64,000 nt of DNA, taken from positions 806,001 through 870,000 of the forward strand of contig OZ316899.1 in NCBI GenBank assembly GCA_973895155.1. The letters run 5' to 3'. A model generated the notes under the pieces. That model was not told the DNA's origin. It saw nothing but the letters and a program-made list of their open reading frames with translations, and did not search any database. The stretch comes from Marsupella aquatica (Eukaryota; Marchantiophyta). Below, piece after piece: positions 1-10,127 of the stretch; within the stretch, counting starts at the first letter, position 1, and each line of letters opens with the position of its first letter. The position numbers and the translations under genes are program-made.

Positions 1-322
1 GATATCTGATACCGCTCTCACACCTGCATAGCTGTGCCTATGACTATACATGATTGGACTCCAATATGGTCATGGGTGTGCATGCAGAGGCGGTACATTT
101 GAGGACAGCGGAGGAGGTGGTGACACCCTCCAACATTTAGGAATTTTGTGTCATTCACTTGAAAATAGGTACACTACTCAAGAACCTATTTTTTTCTTTT
201 GGGGTGGTTTAGGGTTTGTGTACATTTATTACACGTTATGTTAACTCTTTTGGCAGATACAGTTAGGGATATATGGAACACAAATACCACCATTAGGCAT
301 CCTTGTTCATTGCTGTCCATGA
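1..322. other. Unassigned DNA at the left edge
   Basis: I see no coding region here. The stretch probably belongs to the upstream part of the CACTA element whose transposase begins just downstream. The terminal inverted repeat and 5' end of that element are not in the window. Confidence 0.3.
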
Positions 323-3057
323 TTGCAGAGATTCCAGCCTGTTACAATGCACCCTGGTCACCACCCTCCCCAAACCCAGCCTAGGGCACAGGCATTGCCT
401 TTGCATCATCCCACAAGGATTTCACGCCATGACAATAAGCTTTGGCAGCGTGAAAGGTTACAAACCAGACTTTCAAGAGCCAGTAGGATGAGATGTCCTT
501 GTGCAATCTGCCAAGGATCCCGTACCAGGGGTCTGAATGAGGTTTGGCGGCATATCGTGGTTCATGGAAGAGATCCACGACATTGAGTTTGGAATGATCC
601 TGCAGAGGAAGATTCTTCCGACGAGGAGTGGAGGTCAGAATTTGATGTTGCCAATGCTGCAAGACGGGCAAGTGAGGTTCTGCCTGGTGCATTTGAAAAT
701 GTTGTAGTTGGTCTCTGTGGGTTGTCAGCCCTCCAACGGGATGGTGCTCAGGCAACACCACGTGACAAAGGAATTCATGTGGAAGACATGGTGAGAGACA
801 TCTTCCAAGACTTGGATGCATTTCACAATGGGCTGGACAACGAAGAGGATACGGTTGCAGATGCAAGTGTGCCCCCTGTTGAAGAGCCTCTTGATGAGTT
901 TGAGATAGGGCAGGAAACCCTTGGGCATGATGGGATGTTTGGCTCTCCCCTGCAAATACAGGAAGGCAGGAAGTCTTTGTACCCCGGTAGCAAATGTTTT
1001 AAACTGGGATTTGTCACCATGTTCCTGAACATTTGCGGCAACCACAATGTCCCCAACATTTAGTTTCTGAGTTGTTGGCATTCTTGCAAACAACTGTGCT
1101 ACCAGATGGTAATATTTTGCCCAAGAACATGTACGAGGCAAAAAGATGCATATCTAATCTTGGATTGAACTATGATTCCATCCATGCCTATCCTGATGGG
1201 CATGTTCTTTTCAAAAAGGAGTATGCAGAATTGTTGACATGCCCTAAGTGTGGGAAGCACAGGTATCGGAACTCAGAAAAGTCTATGGTTCCCGCCAAGG
1301 TACTTCATCATTTTCCACTCATTCCCAGACTCCAGCGGATGTTCAAAAGCCATGCCATCTTGGAGGTGATGACTTGGGCAACTGACAAGAAAAGTGTTGA
1401 TGGGCTACAACAACATGCTGCAGATTCAAGGCAGTGGAAACTCATAGATGAGATGTCTCCCAAATTTGCTGTTGAGCCAAGGAATGTCAGACTTGGGCTA
1501 TCATTGGATGGGGTAAACCCATTTGGAAACAAGAACAACTAATTTTTGTGCTGGCCTATAACTATTTTGAATTATAACCTTCCTCCTTGGATGACTACAA
1601 AATGATTTTTTGTTCTGATGGTCCTACTAATACCAAGGCCAGACAGTGCAGTATCTGCCAACACGTATGTGTTTCTGGCTCCCCTAGTGGAGGAATTGAG
1701 AAAGATTTGGGAGGAAGGAGTTCTCACATATGATGTCCTACAGAGGCTTGGGAGGTTAAACCCATTCATCCTTAGAGCCATCATCATTCTGACTATAACT
1801 GACTACCCAGCCCATGGGATGATATCAGGCCAAACAACAAAAGGATATTGTGCTTGTACTATCTGTGGGCGCAATGTCACCAGTGAGTACTCCAGAGCCC
1901 TGCAAAAAGTCATATACATGGGCCATCGTTGTTTTCCAAAGGCAGATCACCCTTATAGAGAAGACAGGCACTGATTGCACACTTTGGCAATGAGATTGAG
2001 CAATGTGGACCCCTGGCACGAGTGACCAAAGAGGAGATCAGGCAGTGGGGAGCACTGAGGGATGACTATATCAAACAAGGGGGTAGGGAAGATGGAGTGA
2101 GTGATCCAATAAAGCAATATGGTGTAAAAAGATAGAGCATATTGGACTTGGAGCTCAAGTATTGGAGGGTAAGCCTCTTGGAGTTGATGCTAATTGGGAT
2201 ACATGTTTTGGTTCAGAGCATGTGCATTCATTTTGAAGAGAGAGACTAAACTTGAGGCATTTGCTGACGCTCTGCATTGCAACGGTGCAGGAGTTTGAGC
2301 CAAGCAAACATAACATTGAGAAGAATATTTATGAGAGTCTACTCAGATTCTTGTGTGGAAAGAAAGACACTGGTTCTGTGAGATTGGATCTTGAATAGAG
2401 GGGAATGAAACCCCATCTTTGGTTGAGGCCACATGCCCACAGAGCTGATGTGCTCTTGAAGTACCAAGCGCCCTATGTTCTAACAGACACAGAGTGGCAA
2501 CTATTTGTGCAGAGGTTGAGTTCTTTGAAGGTTCCTTCAAACTATGGCAGTGCTTTCAAGAAGCATATCATGACTAGAAAGCTTGGTAGTATGAAAAGCC
2601 ATGACTACCATATGTTGATGCAACAGGTGTTGCCTTTATGCCCGAGGCCTATTGCAAAAGCCTGTTTGTAATGTGATCATGCAACTTAGTGATGTGTTTT
2701 GTCGTATTTGTGTGAAGGTTTGGGATGAAACCCACTTCCCACAACTGACCAAAGATGTCGCTCAGGTGCTGTGTGACCTGGAGATTTATTTTCCTCCAGC
2801 ATTTTTTGATGTCATGACTCACCTACTTGTCCATGTTGTGGAAGAGCTACACCAAATTGGGCCTGTCAGTGCTCATTGGTTGTACCCTTTGGAACGGTAC
2901 ATGAAGCTACTCAAAGGTCATGTGAGAACATATTACAAACCTGAAGCAAGCATGGCTAAAGGTTACATTAAGCACAAGACTCTAGGATTTCTGACCGAAT
3001 ACATAGCACAATATGAGCATGTGAAGACCAGGGTGTGGAATTCTGATGAGGAGGAAG
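323..3057 (+). pseudogene. tnp2-type CACTA transposase, 5' part (pseudogene)
   Basis: Family role: tnp2 proteins catalyse cut-and-paste transposition of CACTA elements. Successive frame fragments show the expected domain order. An N-terminal Cys/His segment (MRCPCAICQG, near 488) resembles the transposase-associated domain. A segment with LYPGSK (near 977) and LTCPKCGKHRY (near 1237) follows, then Transposase_21-like sequence with LSLDGVNPFG (near 1500), a CACTICGRN segment near 1852, and a DUF4218-like block (2652-3057) with FPPAFFDVMTHLLVHVVEEL. Stops and frame changes near 585, 1062, 1542, 1974, 2150-2400 and 2671 show decay. The frame runs up to the gypsy insertion at 3057 and continues at 16603. 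Confidence 0.85.
3053..3057. repeat. Target site duplication GGAAG, left copy
   Basis: The five bases before the 5' LTR of element A match the five bases after its 3' LTR (16603-16607). This marks a precise integrase-mediated insertion into the tnp2 coding region. Confidence 0.9.
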
Positions 3058-4445
3058 TGTGGTATGGGTGTCCCTGCAATTTTTTCTGGAAACTTGTTTA
3101 TTTTTAGCATATCACAAGATTTACTTACACTTTAGACACCTTCCGGCCAACATTTACTTGTTCTGGACACTTATAGAAATATTTGACATCTCCGGCTTTC
3201 CTGACGATTCCTAGTGTACTTTGCCCGACGCTGTGACCAGCGCCCGTTTCTTTTACTCAAGACGCTGCGGAAGCGTCCAACCTCCTCATGACGCTTTTGG
3301 CAGTGCCCGACCGCCACCAAGACTCTATGAGGATTTCGACCGACGCTGTGGAAAGCGTCAGCTTCAACACACGACGCTGTGAGCAGCGTCCACCCTAGTA
3401 TTGACGCTGTGAGCAGTGTGAGCAGCGTCCGTTGGTTTTACTTAAGACGCTTCTAGCAGCGTCCAGATTCTCCCGACGCTTCTAGCAGCGTCCGCTCAAC
3501 ACTTAGTTTTTGAAGTAGATTACTAGTAAAGTAGTATTCTACCACCCTTGTTGAAGTACTTATGCTGTGCTTCTCCCTTGTTTAGTTTTAAGCTTGGAAA
3601 GGCACGACTGTTCTTACCTCCTCCATTTTAGGATTCCAGCACTTATAAGACAGAGTAGAATGCTCATTTGAAGTAGAGAGAAATAGAGTTAATACTGTAT
3701 TCAGAATTGAGTCTTCTGAATAGTTTTCTCCTCCTTCCATTGTAACAAGGCATGCTGTGAGTGTTTTGTATGGAAGTAAAGCTATATTGATTGAAGTTAA
3801 GATTGAATTCAAGAGATTCCTGTGGTGATTGAATTCAGTTGCAGATTTCTGAAACTCGTATTGAATTCACTGCTAGGCTTGCTTGCAGAGTCGGGATTCG
3901 CTAGCCAATTCAAGAATAGTTAATGATAAATGAGAAGTAAATTCTGATTCTCAGAGTAGTTAGTACTGTTGCTTTGATTCTGGAATATGGTTTAGAGTTT
4001 GACTGAATTGCGTATCGCTGATGTCAAACCATGTTGACGGCATTTTAAATCATATCATTCATTTGCAATCAGAAAGCTTCTGCTTCATCAGATTGAGAAT
4101 TCCATTATCATTAACCTTTGTGTTTTGAAGAGTGAGATGGATGAATTATGAGATAGATTTCATGTCTATACTGAGCCCAAATCCTTTCTGAAGGAGTGGC
4201 AGTAGCTTGTAGTCTCTAAATCCTTACTCATTTCTTCTCTAATTCATAAATCAGAAGTTCAGTTACTTTGTTGTTTGTTTATTCGATTTTTTTTATTGAG
4301 AAGTGAAGTCAACATAGAGCTCAAGACTCTAAATCACTCGGAGTGATAAAAGTTATACAATTCATTCTGAAATCTGTTCTTAAAGGGATCGAAACCCTGG
4401 TTTTAGGTGAGGAGAGTCACTTTTGATACTTAGCACTATACGACA
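3058..4445 (+). repeat. Element A 5' LTR
   Basis: 1388 bp, starting TGTGGTATGG and ending CTATACGACA. It should supply promoter and polyadenylation signals: a TATA-like TTATAAG lies near 3643. The U3 part (3226-3492) holds about seven GACGCT...AGCGTC inverted repeats, for example 3261-3277, 3342-3359, 3373-3390, 3446-3463 and 3475-3492. The copy at 15215-16602 has the same length and looks identical. Confidence 0.95.
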
Positions 4446-4451
4446 TCTTTT

Positions 4452-4470
4452 TGGCGCCGCTGCCGGGGAA
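4452..4470 (+). promoter_or_regulatory. Primer binding site, tRNA-Asp type
   Basis: TGGCGCCGCTGCCGGGGAA begins six bases after the 5' LTR. It is complementary to the 3' end of plant tRNA-Asp with apparently one mismatch, as in Athila/Tat elements. It would prime minus-strand DNA synthesis. Confidence 0.85.
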
Positions 4471-5663
4471 CGAATTTAAGATTGAATTGACGTACAGGCA
4501 GTGTATGCCAGAAGGAGCTAGACGGGAGAGGAATTCACGTTCTACTATAATTGTGAAGATGCGTCATCACTCCAGTTAAAAAGATGAAGAGCTTCCATTT
4601 CGAGGTGATGCCGTACTCTATCCAAAGCGCCCCGGAAGCTCTCTTAAGAGTATTGGAAAAATTTGTGGTGCCAAACTTAAGAGAAGAAACCGCCCTCCCA
4701 CCAGAAAAGGCCTCACAGAGAGGAGCTGTTGCTCGTCAAGTTGCTTTGGAGATAGTTGAAGACACCAAAGACACTTTGAGTGACAAGTGAAGTTATTCTA
4801 ACGTTGCTCGGGACGTATGATTTGTAAAATTGTCCAACCATCCTGGTTCGTGTGACCGATGCCACCTATCCGATCTTTGGGAACATTAAGAATTAGGAAT
4901 TTGAGGAATCGTTATGTTAATTCTTGGGTTCTGAGCCTGAGAGGGAGGAATGGCATACATTGGTTAACTATCACCTGGTGGGAAGATGAAAGTTTGCATT
5001 TAGTAATATTAAGGCTGAATGGTAGGATCACACAGGAGTGATATTTAGTCATTTCCATTCGGGAGTTAGCGGAAAGAATCATGCACCAGGAATTGCGTAG
5101 AAGATTAGGAAGGAGTTAGACGTCTGATTAGTAGGATGGCCTAGTGTAGCGTACCATGTGGTAAAGAAATTTCAGGGTGAAGGAAGTCGGAGATTATGGG
5201 GAACGCCCGGTTCCAGTAATCGCCACCGTAAAGGAGATAAGGAAGGACGCCGCGAAGAGCGTCCAATGCGATTCGTCCCAGAAGATTCCGCAAGTCAGGA
5301 CGCTTCGAGTAGCGTCCGATCCCAGTGGACGCTGTGAGCAGCGTCCGGTGGAATCTGTGACGAACCAACGTGCGCGACGCTTCTGGTGTGCCTTTCCGCG
5401 TCTCAACCTGAAGGACGCACCAGAGAAAACGAGGTTTTAGAATCTCGGCTGGTCACTGAAGGGAAGTATTAGCTACGGGATAGCAAGGGGGAGGAATCAT
5501 GCAAGGGATGTTGAACGACGCTACGGGAAGTCACTTTGAGGAAGCAGGTTCATATCTCCCGGAGTGGGGTGATAACGTCGCACCTAAATGGTGACTCCTT
5601 GCATAAAGACTCCTGAGGAGCGGGTCTGGTGTCTCAAAATCACCCGTGCTTGGAGAATGAGGG
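4471..5663 (+). other. Element A leader with short ORFs and hairpin motifs
   Basis: This is a 1.2-kb untranslated leader between primer site and gag. Short ORFs (68 aa at 4584-4790, 60 aa at 4859-5041, 87 aa at 5177-5440) resemble no family I know. From about 5246 to 5390 the GACGCT/AGCGTC stem motif of the LTR recurs, for example GGACGCTGTGAGCAGCGTCC near 5328. Such a leader would be expected to hold packaging or dimerisation structures; that is inference. Confidence 0.6.
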
Positions 5664-7112
5664 ATGTCTGAGGGAGATCCACCGAATAAAAGAAAACCTA
5701 CCAAGACCTCCAGTAATTCGGATGCTGCAAAATTAGTAGTGACCCCTCGCACATTGTTACCCGAATTCCAGTCACCAGGAGCACCTGCACCGGGTAGTGT
5801 GTGGAAACAAGTGGGATCTATTCAAGAGGCAAGTGGCTCTTTGGAAAGGCCCACGTCGACCCGACCCCTGTTTGTAAATCTTCGTTCAGGTCCAAAACTT
5901 ATTGGTTCTCAAAAGACCAAGCTCCGCCAGCAGACAGTACGTTCGGTGAACCAAATTGACTCTGGTGTGGATAGTACCACTGAGAGGGCCTTATCTCATA
6001 CCGAAGGAAGAAATTTGGGTTTGCCCGAGAATACAGTTGCAGAATCGCTGGCCCAAGATAATTCTGTCGATCTTTCACAATTGGATAATCCAGAACCACT
6101 GAGTGAAGCCGGTGGTTCGTCTTCTAGTGAGACAAGCAGCAGTTCAGGCTTGGGCAGCCCAAACCCATTTGCTACCCGATCAGCTCTTCCTTTCGTTACC
6201 CTCCTAGCTCCAACCACGATGGCTCGAAATAATGTGAGGTACGACCGGTTCTTCGGTACTTCCAAGGAGGATGCAGAGGTGTATTTGAAAGAATTTGAAG
6301 CTGCAGCTGCATCCAATGGACAGAGTCAAGACGCTGAAAAAGCCAATCTGTTTGGTGGTCTAATGAAAAAGGGTGCTCAGAAATGGTATGACCGTTTTCC
6401 GGACAAGCAGGATTGGGGGAAATTGAAGGCTGCTTTCTTGGCCAAATATAAAGAAGAAGGAGCAGCTGCGCGTGCCTTTGCCCGAATCTCACATCTGCAC
6501 ATGAAGAAACATGGGTCTGTGAGGAAATATGCCGACAAATTATTGGATTTGGTAGATCAATATAATCCAGCTACCTCGAAATCTACTATCAAGGACTGGT
6601 TTATTAACGGTTTACCCTCCAGGATTGCTCGTTACGTGAGACGAGAAGGTGGCACCACTTTGGAAGAAGTACAAGAGGCAGCCCAGAAGTACGTAGACTC
6701 GGAGATTTCAGAGAGAAAACGAGTTAAGAAGGACCTGAAGAAAGACAAAAGAAAGAAGAAGAAAACGTCCAGGTCTAAATCTGACTCGGAGACGGAATCA
6801 AGTGGAAGTAGCACTAGTGAGGAGGACGAGAGTACAAATTCGAGCACTAGTGATAGTTCAAGCTCAAGTTCCGACTCAGAATCCGTTGCTCCTAAAAAGA
6901 AGAAATCCTCTGTAAAAGGGAATAATAAAGTTCCCAACCAGAAGAAGATGGATCGCATGATGGAAGAACTCTCTGGCCAATTGTCCAAGTTGAATGTCAA
7001 TATCGCCGCGGTAAAACCAGTACGAAGGTTGCCTGCTCCCATGAGAATGAACGTATGGTGCACCCGATGCAGTCAGCAGGGCCATTACCCGAACGAGTGC
7101 CCCACATTATGA
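5664..7112 (+). CDS. gag: Gag of element A, first CCHC knuckle, ends in UGA
   Basis: 482 aa from ATG. Gag forms the virus-like particle and packages element RNA. Residues 1-185 are Ser/Pro-rich and look disordered. About 190-330 is a retrotransposon capsid-like helical domain with KEFEAAAASNG and WYDRFPDKQDWGKLKAAFLAKY. About 350-420 is a Lys-rich then Ser/Glu/Asp-rich tract. One CX2CX4HX4C zinc knuckle (CTRCSQQGHYPNEC, residues 466-479) sits three residues before the stop. The stop is TGA (7110-7112), and the same frame stays open for another 534 codons, encoding two more knuckles and the protease. The UGA therefore separates a one-knuckle Gag from a possible three-knuckle Gag-Pro. Confidence 0.9.
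   Translation: MSEGDPPNKRKPTKTSSNSDAAKLVVTPRTLLPEFQSPGAPAPGSVWKQVGSIQEASGSLERPTSTRPLFVNLRSGPKLIGSQKTKLRQQTVRSVNQIDSGVDSTTERALSHTEGRNLGLPENTVAESLAQDNSVDLSQLDNPEPLSEAGGSSSSETSSSSGLGSPNPFATRSALPFVTLLAPTTMARNNVRYDRFFGTSKEDAEVYLKEFEAAAASNGQSQDAEKANLFGGLMKKGAQKWYDRFPDKQDWGKLKAAFLAKYKEEGAAARAFARISHLHMKKHGSVRKYADKLLDLVDQYNPATSKSTIKDWFINGLPSRIARYVRREGGTTLEEVQEAAQKYVDSEISERKRVKKDLKKDKRKKKKTSRSKSDSETESSGSSTSEEDESTNSSTSDSSSSSSDSESVAPKKKKSSVKGNNKVPNQKKMDRMMEELSGQLSKLNVNIAAVKPVRRLPAPMRMNVWCTRCSQQGHYPNECPTL
7110..7112 (+). promoter_or_regulatory. In-frame UGA between Gag and protease (possible recoding site 1)
   Basis: Context TTA TGA ACC. The downstream frame is the same as gag (both start at multiples of 3) and has no ATG until about residue 56, so it has no obvious start of its own. 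The next bases do not match a known strong readthrough motif. A CGA-to-TGA mutation is the main alternative. Confidence 0.5.
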
Positions 7113-8717
7113 ACCCCGGTGAATTATGTAGATGGTCAAGAAGAGGCTGAGGAGTATGAGTACGATCCCACGTATACCGTCCAAACAGCACCCCCTGGAC
7201 AGTATTTCCCACCACCTCCTGCTTCCAGACCGACTTGGGGACCACCTAAGCCCACTTTCAATAAACCAACGTCAAGACCACCCATGGGACCCCCGGGAGG
7301 ATACCCACCACGAGGAATGCCGCGTCAAAAAGGGGCTTGTTGGAATTGTGGCCAACCTGATCATTATTCACCCCAGTGCCCTTATCCCAAACAGGAGGTG
7401 GGGTATACACCTGTCTGTGGGAACTGTGGAAAAGAAGGACACTTACCGGTGGAATGCCCGAATCCGGCTAAGCCTAGGCTGATGGTTCGATTTGCTCAAG
7501 AGCCAGTTAAAGAAGCAAGTCGACCTGAAGCCAAGATTCGGATGGTTTATTCTGAAGAGATGGAGCAATGCAGCTTCATTCAACATATGGATGTAAATCG
7601 GGTGGAATTAAAGCCAGATTCACTTTTTCATCAACCAGTATCCGGGGTGGTGCCTGATGTCTTGGTAAGTCATTTAGTGAAACCTGAAGTAGTTGGTATG
7701 CCGAATGATCGAGTTCAGAATCGGGATAAAGTTCTGACTAATATTTACGCAACTACTCGTTCGAAGAAAAAGGAGACCAAGAAGCACGAGCATCAGAAGG
7801 TCGCGAAAGCTCCCAAGGATGAAGGGCGCAAGCCATGTAAGGAAGGCCTCGACAAAGAAGACGACCCTGCTTATGACCGATATGACCCAAAATACTTCTT
7901 GCCCGACATCTCTTTGGAAGTGAAAGACCATCTGGAAGAGCTAGTTAAGGAGCAAGTGCAATCTCCTAACCCACCAGTAGTAGTCAAAGCTAAAGAGCCA
8001 CTGAAAAATCCAGGTTATGATATTGTTGAAGATGTCAAGAATCATCCTGCACATATCACCATTGGGGAATTATTACAGGACAATCCGGTTTATAGGCGAC
8101 AGCTGAGGAGCCTCCTTGCAGGAAAACGGAGGAAGAAGAAGTTACCTTCGGTGGATGTGCTACGAACAGAGTGGGAGGACAAAGGACCGATGGAAATTGA
8201 GGTTCAAATCCAGGGGTGTGTCATTCGGAGAGTTCCTGTGGATGGAGGAGCCAGCGTTAATCTGATTACACAGTCAGCAGCATTTAATTTGGGTTTCACT
8301 AAGTTTGAGCCCACTCCCAAGATTTTGCGCATGGCGGATCAGTCTCGTGTGGTACCCATAGGGAAGCTGACCAGAGTAGAAACTTTGATTGCTGGTGTCC
8401 CTTTTCTGTTGGATTATGTGGTTATTAATCCGGAAATACCATCCAGCTTTCCTGTTTTGTTAGGCCGACCATGGTTGTATAAGGCTCAAGTTCAGGTTAA
8501 TTGGCAATCTCAAGAGCTTTCATTTGGGAAGCCTAAGGTGACTGTTAGTTGGGTTCCGGAACCACATTTTGGAGAAACACAAACAGATGATGGGTACACC
8601 TCGGATTTTTCGACCTCTTCGCTAGTCCTGCAGCCATTGGAATTTGAACTGGAGGAAGTTCGTTACTTGGAAGTTTATCTGTCTGATGCTCCCATAAAAC
8701 CAACTAGGCCCTCCTGA
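7113..8717 (+). CDS. Zinc knuckles plus retropepsin of element A (in frame with gag)
   Basis: Open frame of about 534 codons directly after the first UGA. A Pro-rich segment comes first, then two CX2CX4HX4C knuckles (CWNCGQPDHYSPQC and CGNCGKEGHLPVEC, about residues 74-113 counted from 7119), a Lys-rich linker, then the protease. The retropepsin active-site triad is DGG (VPVDGGASVNLI, D at nucleotide 8241), with the later VLLGRPWL flap-side motif. DTG or DSG is the usual form; I believe DGG variants occur in plant gypsy proteins. The first in-frame codon that a start caller would take is GTG, not ATG, which fits translation as an extension of Gag. It ends at TGA 8715-8717 in a readthrough-type context. 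Confidence 0.85.
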   Translation, partial: TPVNYVDGQEEAEEYEYDPTYTVQTAPPGQYFPPPPASRPTWGPPKPTFNKPTSRPPMGPPGGYPPRGMPRQKGACWNCGQPDHYSPQCPYPKQEVGYTPVCGNCGKEGHLPVECPNPAKPRLMVRFAQEPVKEASRPEAKIRMVYSEEMEQCSFIQHMDVNRVELKPDSLFHQPVSGVVPDVLVSHLVKPEVVGMPNDRVQNRDKVLTNIYATTRSKKKETKKHEHQKVAKAPKDEGRKPCKEGLDKEDDPAYDRYDPKYFLPDISLEVKDHLEELVKEQVQSPNPPVVVKAKEPLKNPGYDIVEDVKNHPAHITIGELLQDNPVYRRQLRSLLAGKRRKKKLPSVDVLRTEWEDKGPMEIEVQIQGCVIRRVPVDGGASVNLITQSAAFNLGFTKFEPTPKILRMADQSRVVPIGKLTRVETLIAGVPFLLDYVVINPEIPSSFPVLLGRPWLYKAQVQVNWQSQELSFGKPKVTVSWVPEPHFGETQTDDGYTSDFSTSSLVLQPLEFELEEVRYLEVYLSDAPIKPTRPS

Positions 8718-8723
8718 CAATTA
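8715..8723 (+). promoter_or_regulatory. UGA CAA UUA readthrough-type context between protease and RT (recoding site 2)
   Basis: The stop TGA is followed by CAA TTA, matching the CAR-YYA hexanucleotide known to promote stop-codon readthrough in plant RNA viruses. The RT frame continues in the same phase with no nearby ATG: its first conventional start candidate is GTG at 8739. The motif is seen directly; function is inferred. Confidence 0.7.
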
Positions 8724-10127
8724 ACTTCATCATCGGAAGTGGGCCCAGCAGCAGACGAACCTCCTAATACTGAGGCTAATAGGGATTTACACCATGATAT
8801 GGGAATGTCAGCTACCCTTGAGCCATTTGCACCAGAAGTATCCAAACTTGGACTTCAGCCGGCAAACCTCACGGATGGAATTGTGGATCCAAAAGCTTGT
8901 CAGAAAATCGAAATTGAGCCAGGCAAGTTTTTGAATATTGGTAAGCATATCGAAGGAGAGCTACGGGAACAGTATATCAGTTTATTAACCCAGTATAAAG
9001 ATGTCTTTGCCTGGAGTCATTCTGATTTAAAAGGTATCCATCCACATTTGGGCAAACATCGTATTGACCTTATGGAAGGAGCAGTACCTGTCCGACAGAG
9101 ACAGTACCGTTTGAATCCCAAATATTCCATCCTGGTTAAAGACGAGTTGGACAAGCTCACGACTGCTGGATTTATCTACCCGGTCTTGAGTAGTGAATGG
9201 GTCTCACCAATTGTCATTGTCCCCAAAAAGCCGGGACCCGATGGTAAAACGAAAATTCGCGTTTGTCAAGACTTCCGGAAGTTGAATGCTGCCACTCGGA
9301 AAGATCATTATCCTTTGCCATTTATTGATCTGGTACTTGATTCAGTGGCCTTGCATGAGTTATACAGTTTTTTAGATGGGTACTCTGGTTATAACCAGGT
9401 GTCCATTCGGAAGGAGGATCGCGACAAGACTACGTTCACCACCGACTGGGGTACATATGCATTTACCATGATGCCTTTTGGGCTGTGTAATGCCCCGGGT
9501 ACTTTTCAGCGCATTATGATGATTATTTTTCAAGAATATTTGCGGCATTTCATGGAGATTTTTATTGACGACTTTTGTGTTTACGGGTCAGCGGCTGAAC
9601 ACCTCGTCCATTTGGAGAAGACATTTCAGAAGTGTAGAGAGGCTCAGTTGTGTCTTCATCCAGAAAAGTGCTTTATTGGTATGAAGGAGGGAATTTTGTT
9701 AGGCCATGTTATTTCACAACGCGGCATTGAGGTTGATACAGAGAAGGTTAGAGTAATTATGGAGTTGCAACCACCGACCGATTTAAAGCAGCTTCGTGCT
9801 TTTCTGGGACATGTGGGGTATTATCGTCGGTTCATTTATAAACATGCTAATATTGCCTTACCCTTAACCCAACTGTTAAAAAGTGATGTGGAATATACAT
9901 GGAATGAGGAGCGGCAGCAAGCATTCCAGTTGCTCAAGGATCGGTTAATCTCTGCACCTATTTTGTCACCCCCAGATTGGACTAAGAAGTTTCATGTCTT
10001 CATTGACTCTTCTGCGTTCTGCATTGGAGCTAATCTCAGTCAGAAGGATGTGGAAAACCGTGACCATCCAATTTACTATGCCAGCCGCCAAATGAGTGCA
10101 GCCGAGAAAAAACTACTCCGTCACTGA
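8718..10127 (+). CDS. pol: Reverse transcriptase of element A
   Basis: Copies element RNA into DNA. RT fingers and palm motifs are in order: [47 protein letters not shown], the catalytic FIDD (near 9561-9572), and the thumb/connection motif LRAFLGHVGYYRRFI. The start of RNase H (VFIDSSAFCIGA, then IYYASRQMSAAEK) follows. The frame is the same as gag and protease. It stops at 10127 only because of a one-base shift at an A6 run (10107-10112); the RNase H frame continues from there in the +1 phase. Key catalytic residues appear intact. Confidence 0.9.
   Translation, partial: QLTSSSEVGPAADEPPNTEANRDLHHDMGMSATLEPFAPEVSKLGLQPANLTDGIVDPKACQKIEIEPGKFLNIGKHIEGELREQYISLLTQYKDVFAWSHSDLKGIHPHLGKHRIDLMEGAVPVRQRQYRLNPKYSILVKDELDKLTTAGFIYPVLSSEWVSPIVIVPKKPGPDGKTKIRVCQDFRKLNAATRKDHYPLPFIDLVLDSVALHELYSFLDGYSGYNQVSIRKEDRDKTTFTTDWGTYAFTMMPFGLCNAPGTFQRIMMIIFQEYLRHFMEIFIDDFCVYGSAAEHLVHLEKTFQKCREAQLCLHPEKCFIGMKEGILLGHVISQRGIEVDTEKVRVIMELQPPTDLKQLRAFLGHVGYYRRFIYKHANIALPLTQLLKSDVEYTWNEERQQAFQLLKDRLISAPILSPPDWTKKFHVFIDSSAFCIGANLSQKDVENRDHPIYYASRQMSAAEKKLLRH

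Noticed and set aside
381-866. 161-aa minus-strand ORF
   Set aside because: It lies antisense to the tnp2 N-terminal region, which matches its family; no motif of its own.
3588-3812. 74-aa minus-strand ORF present in both LTRs of element A
   Set aside because: Duplicated only because the LTRs are duplicated; no recognisable features and antisense to the promoter region.
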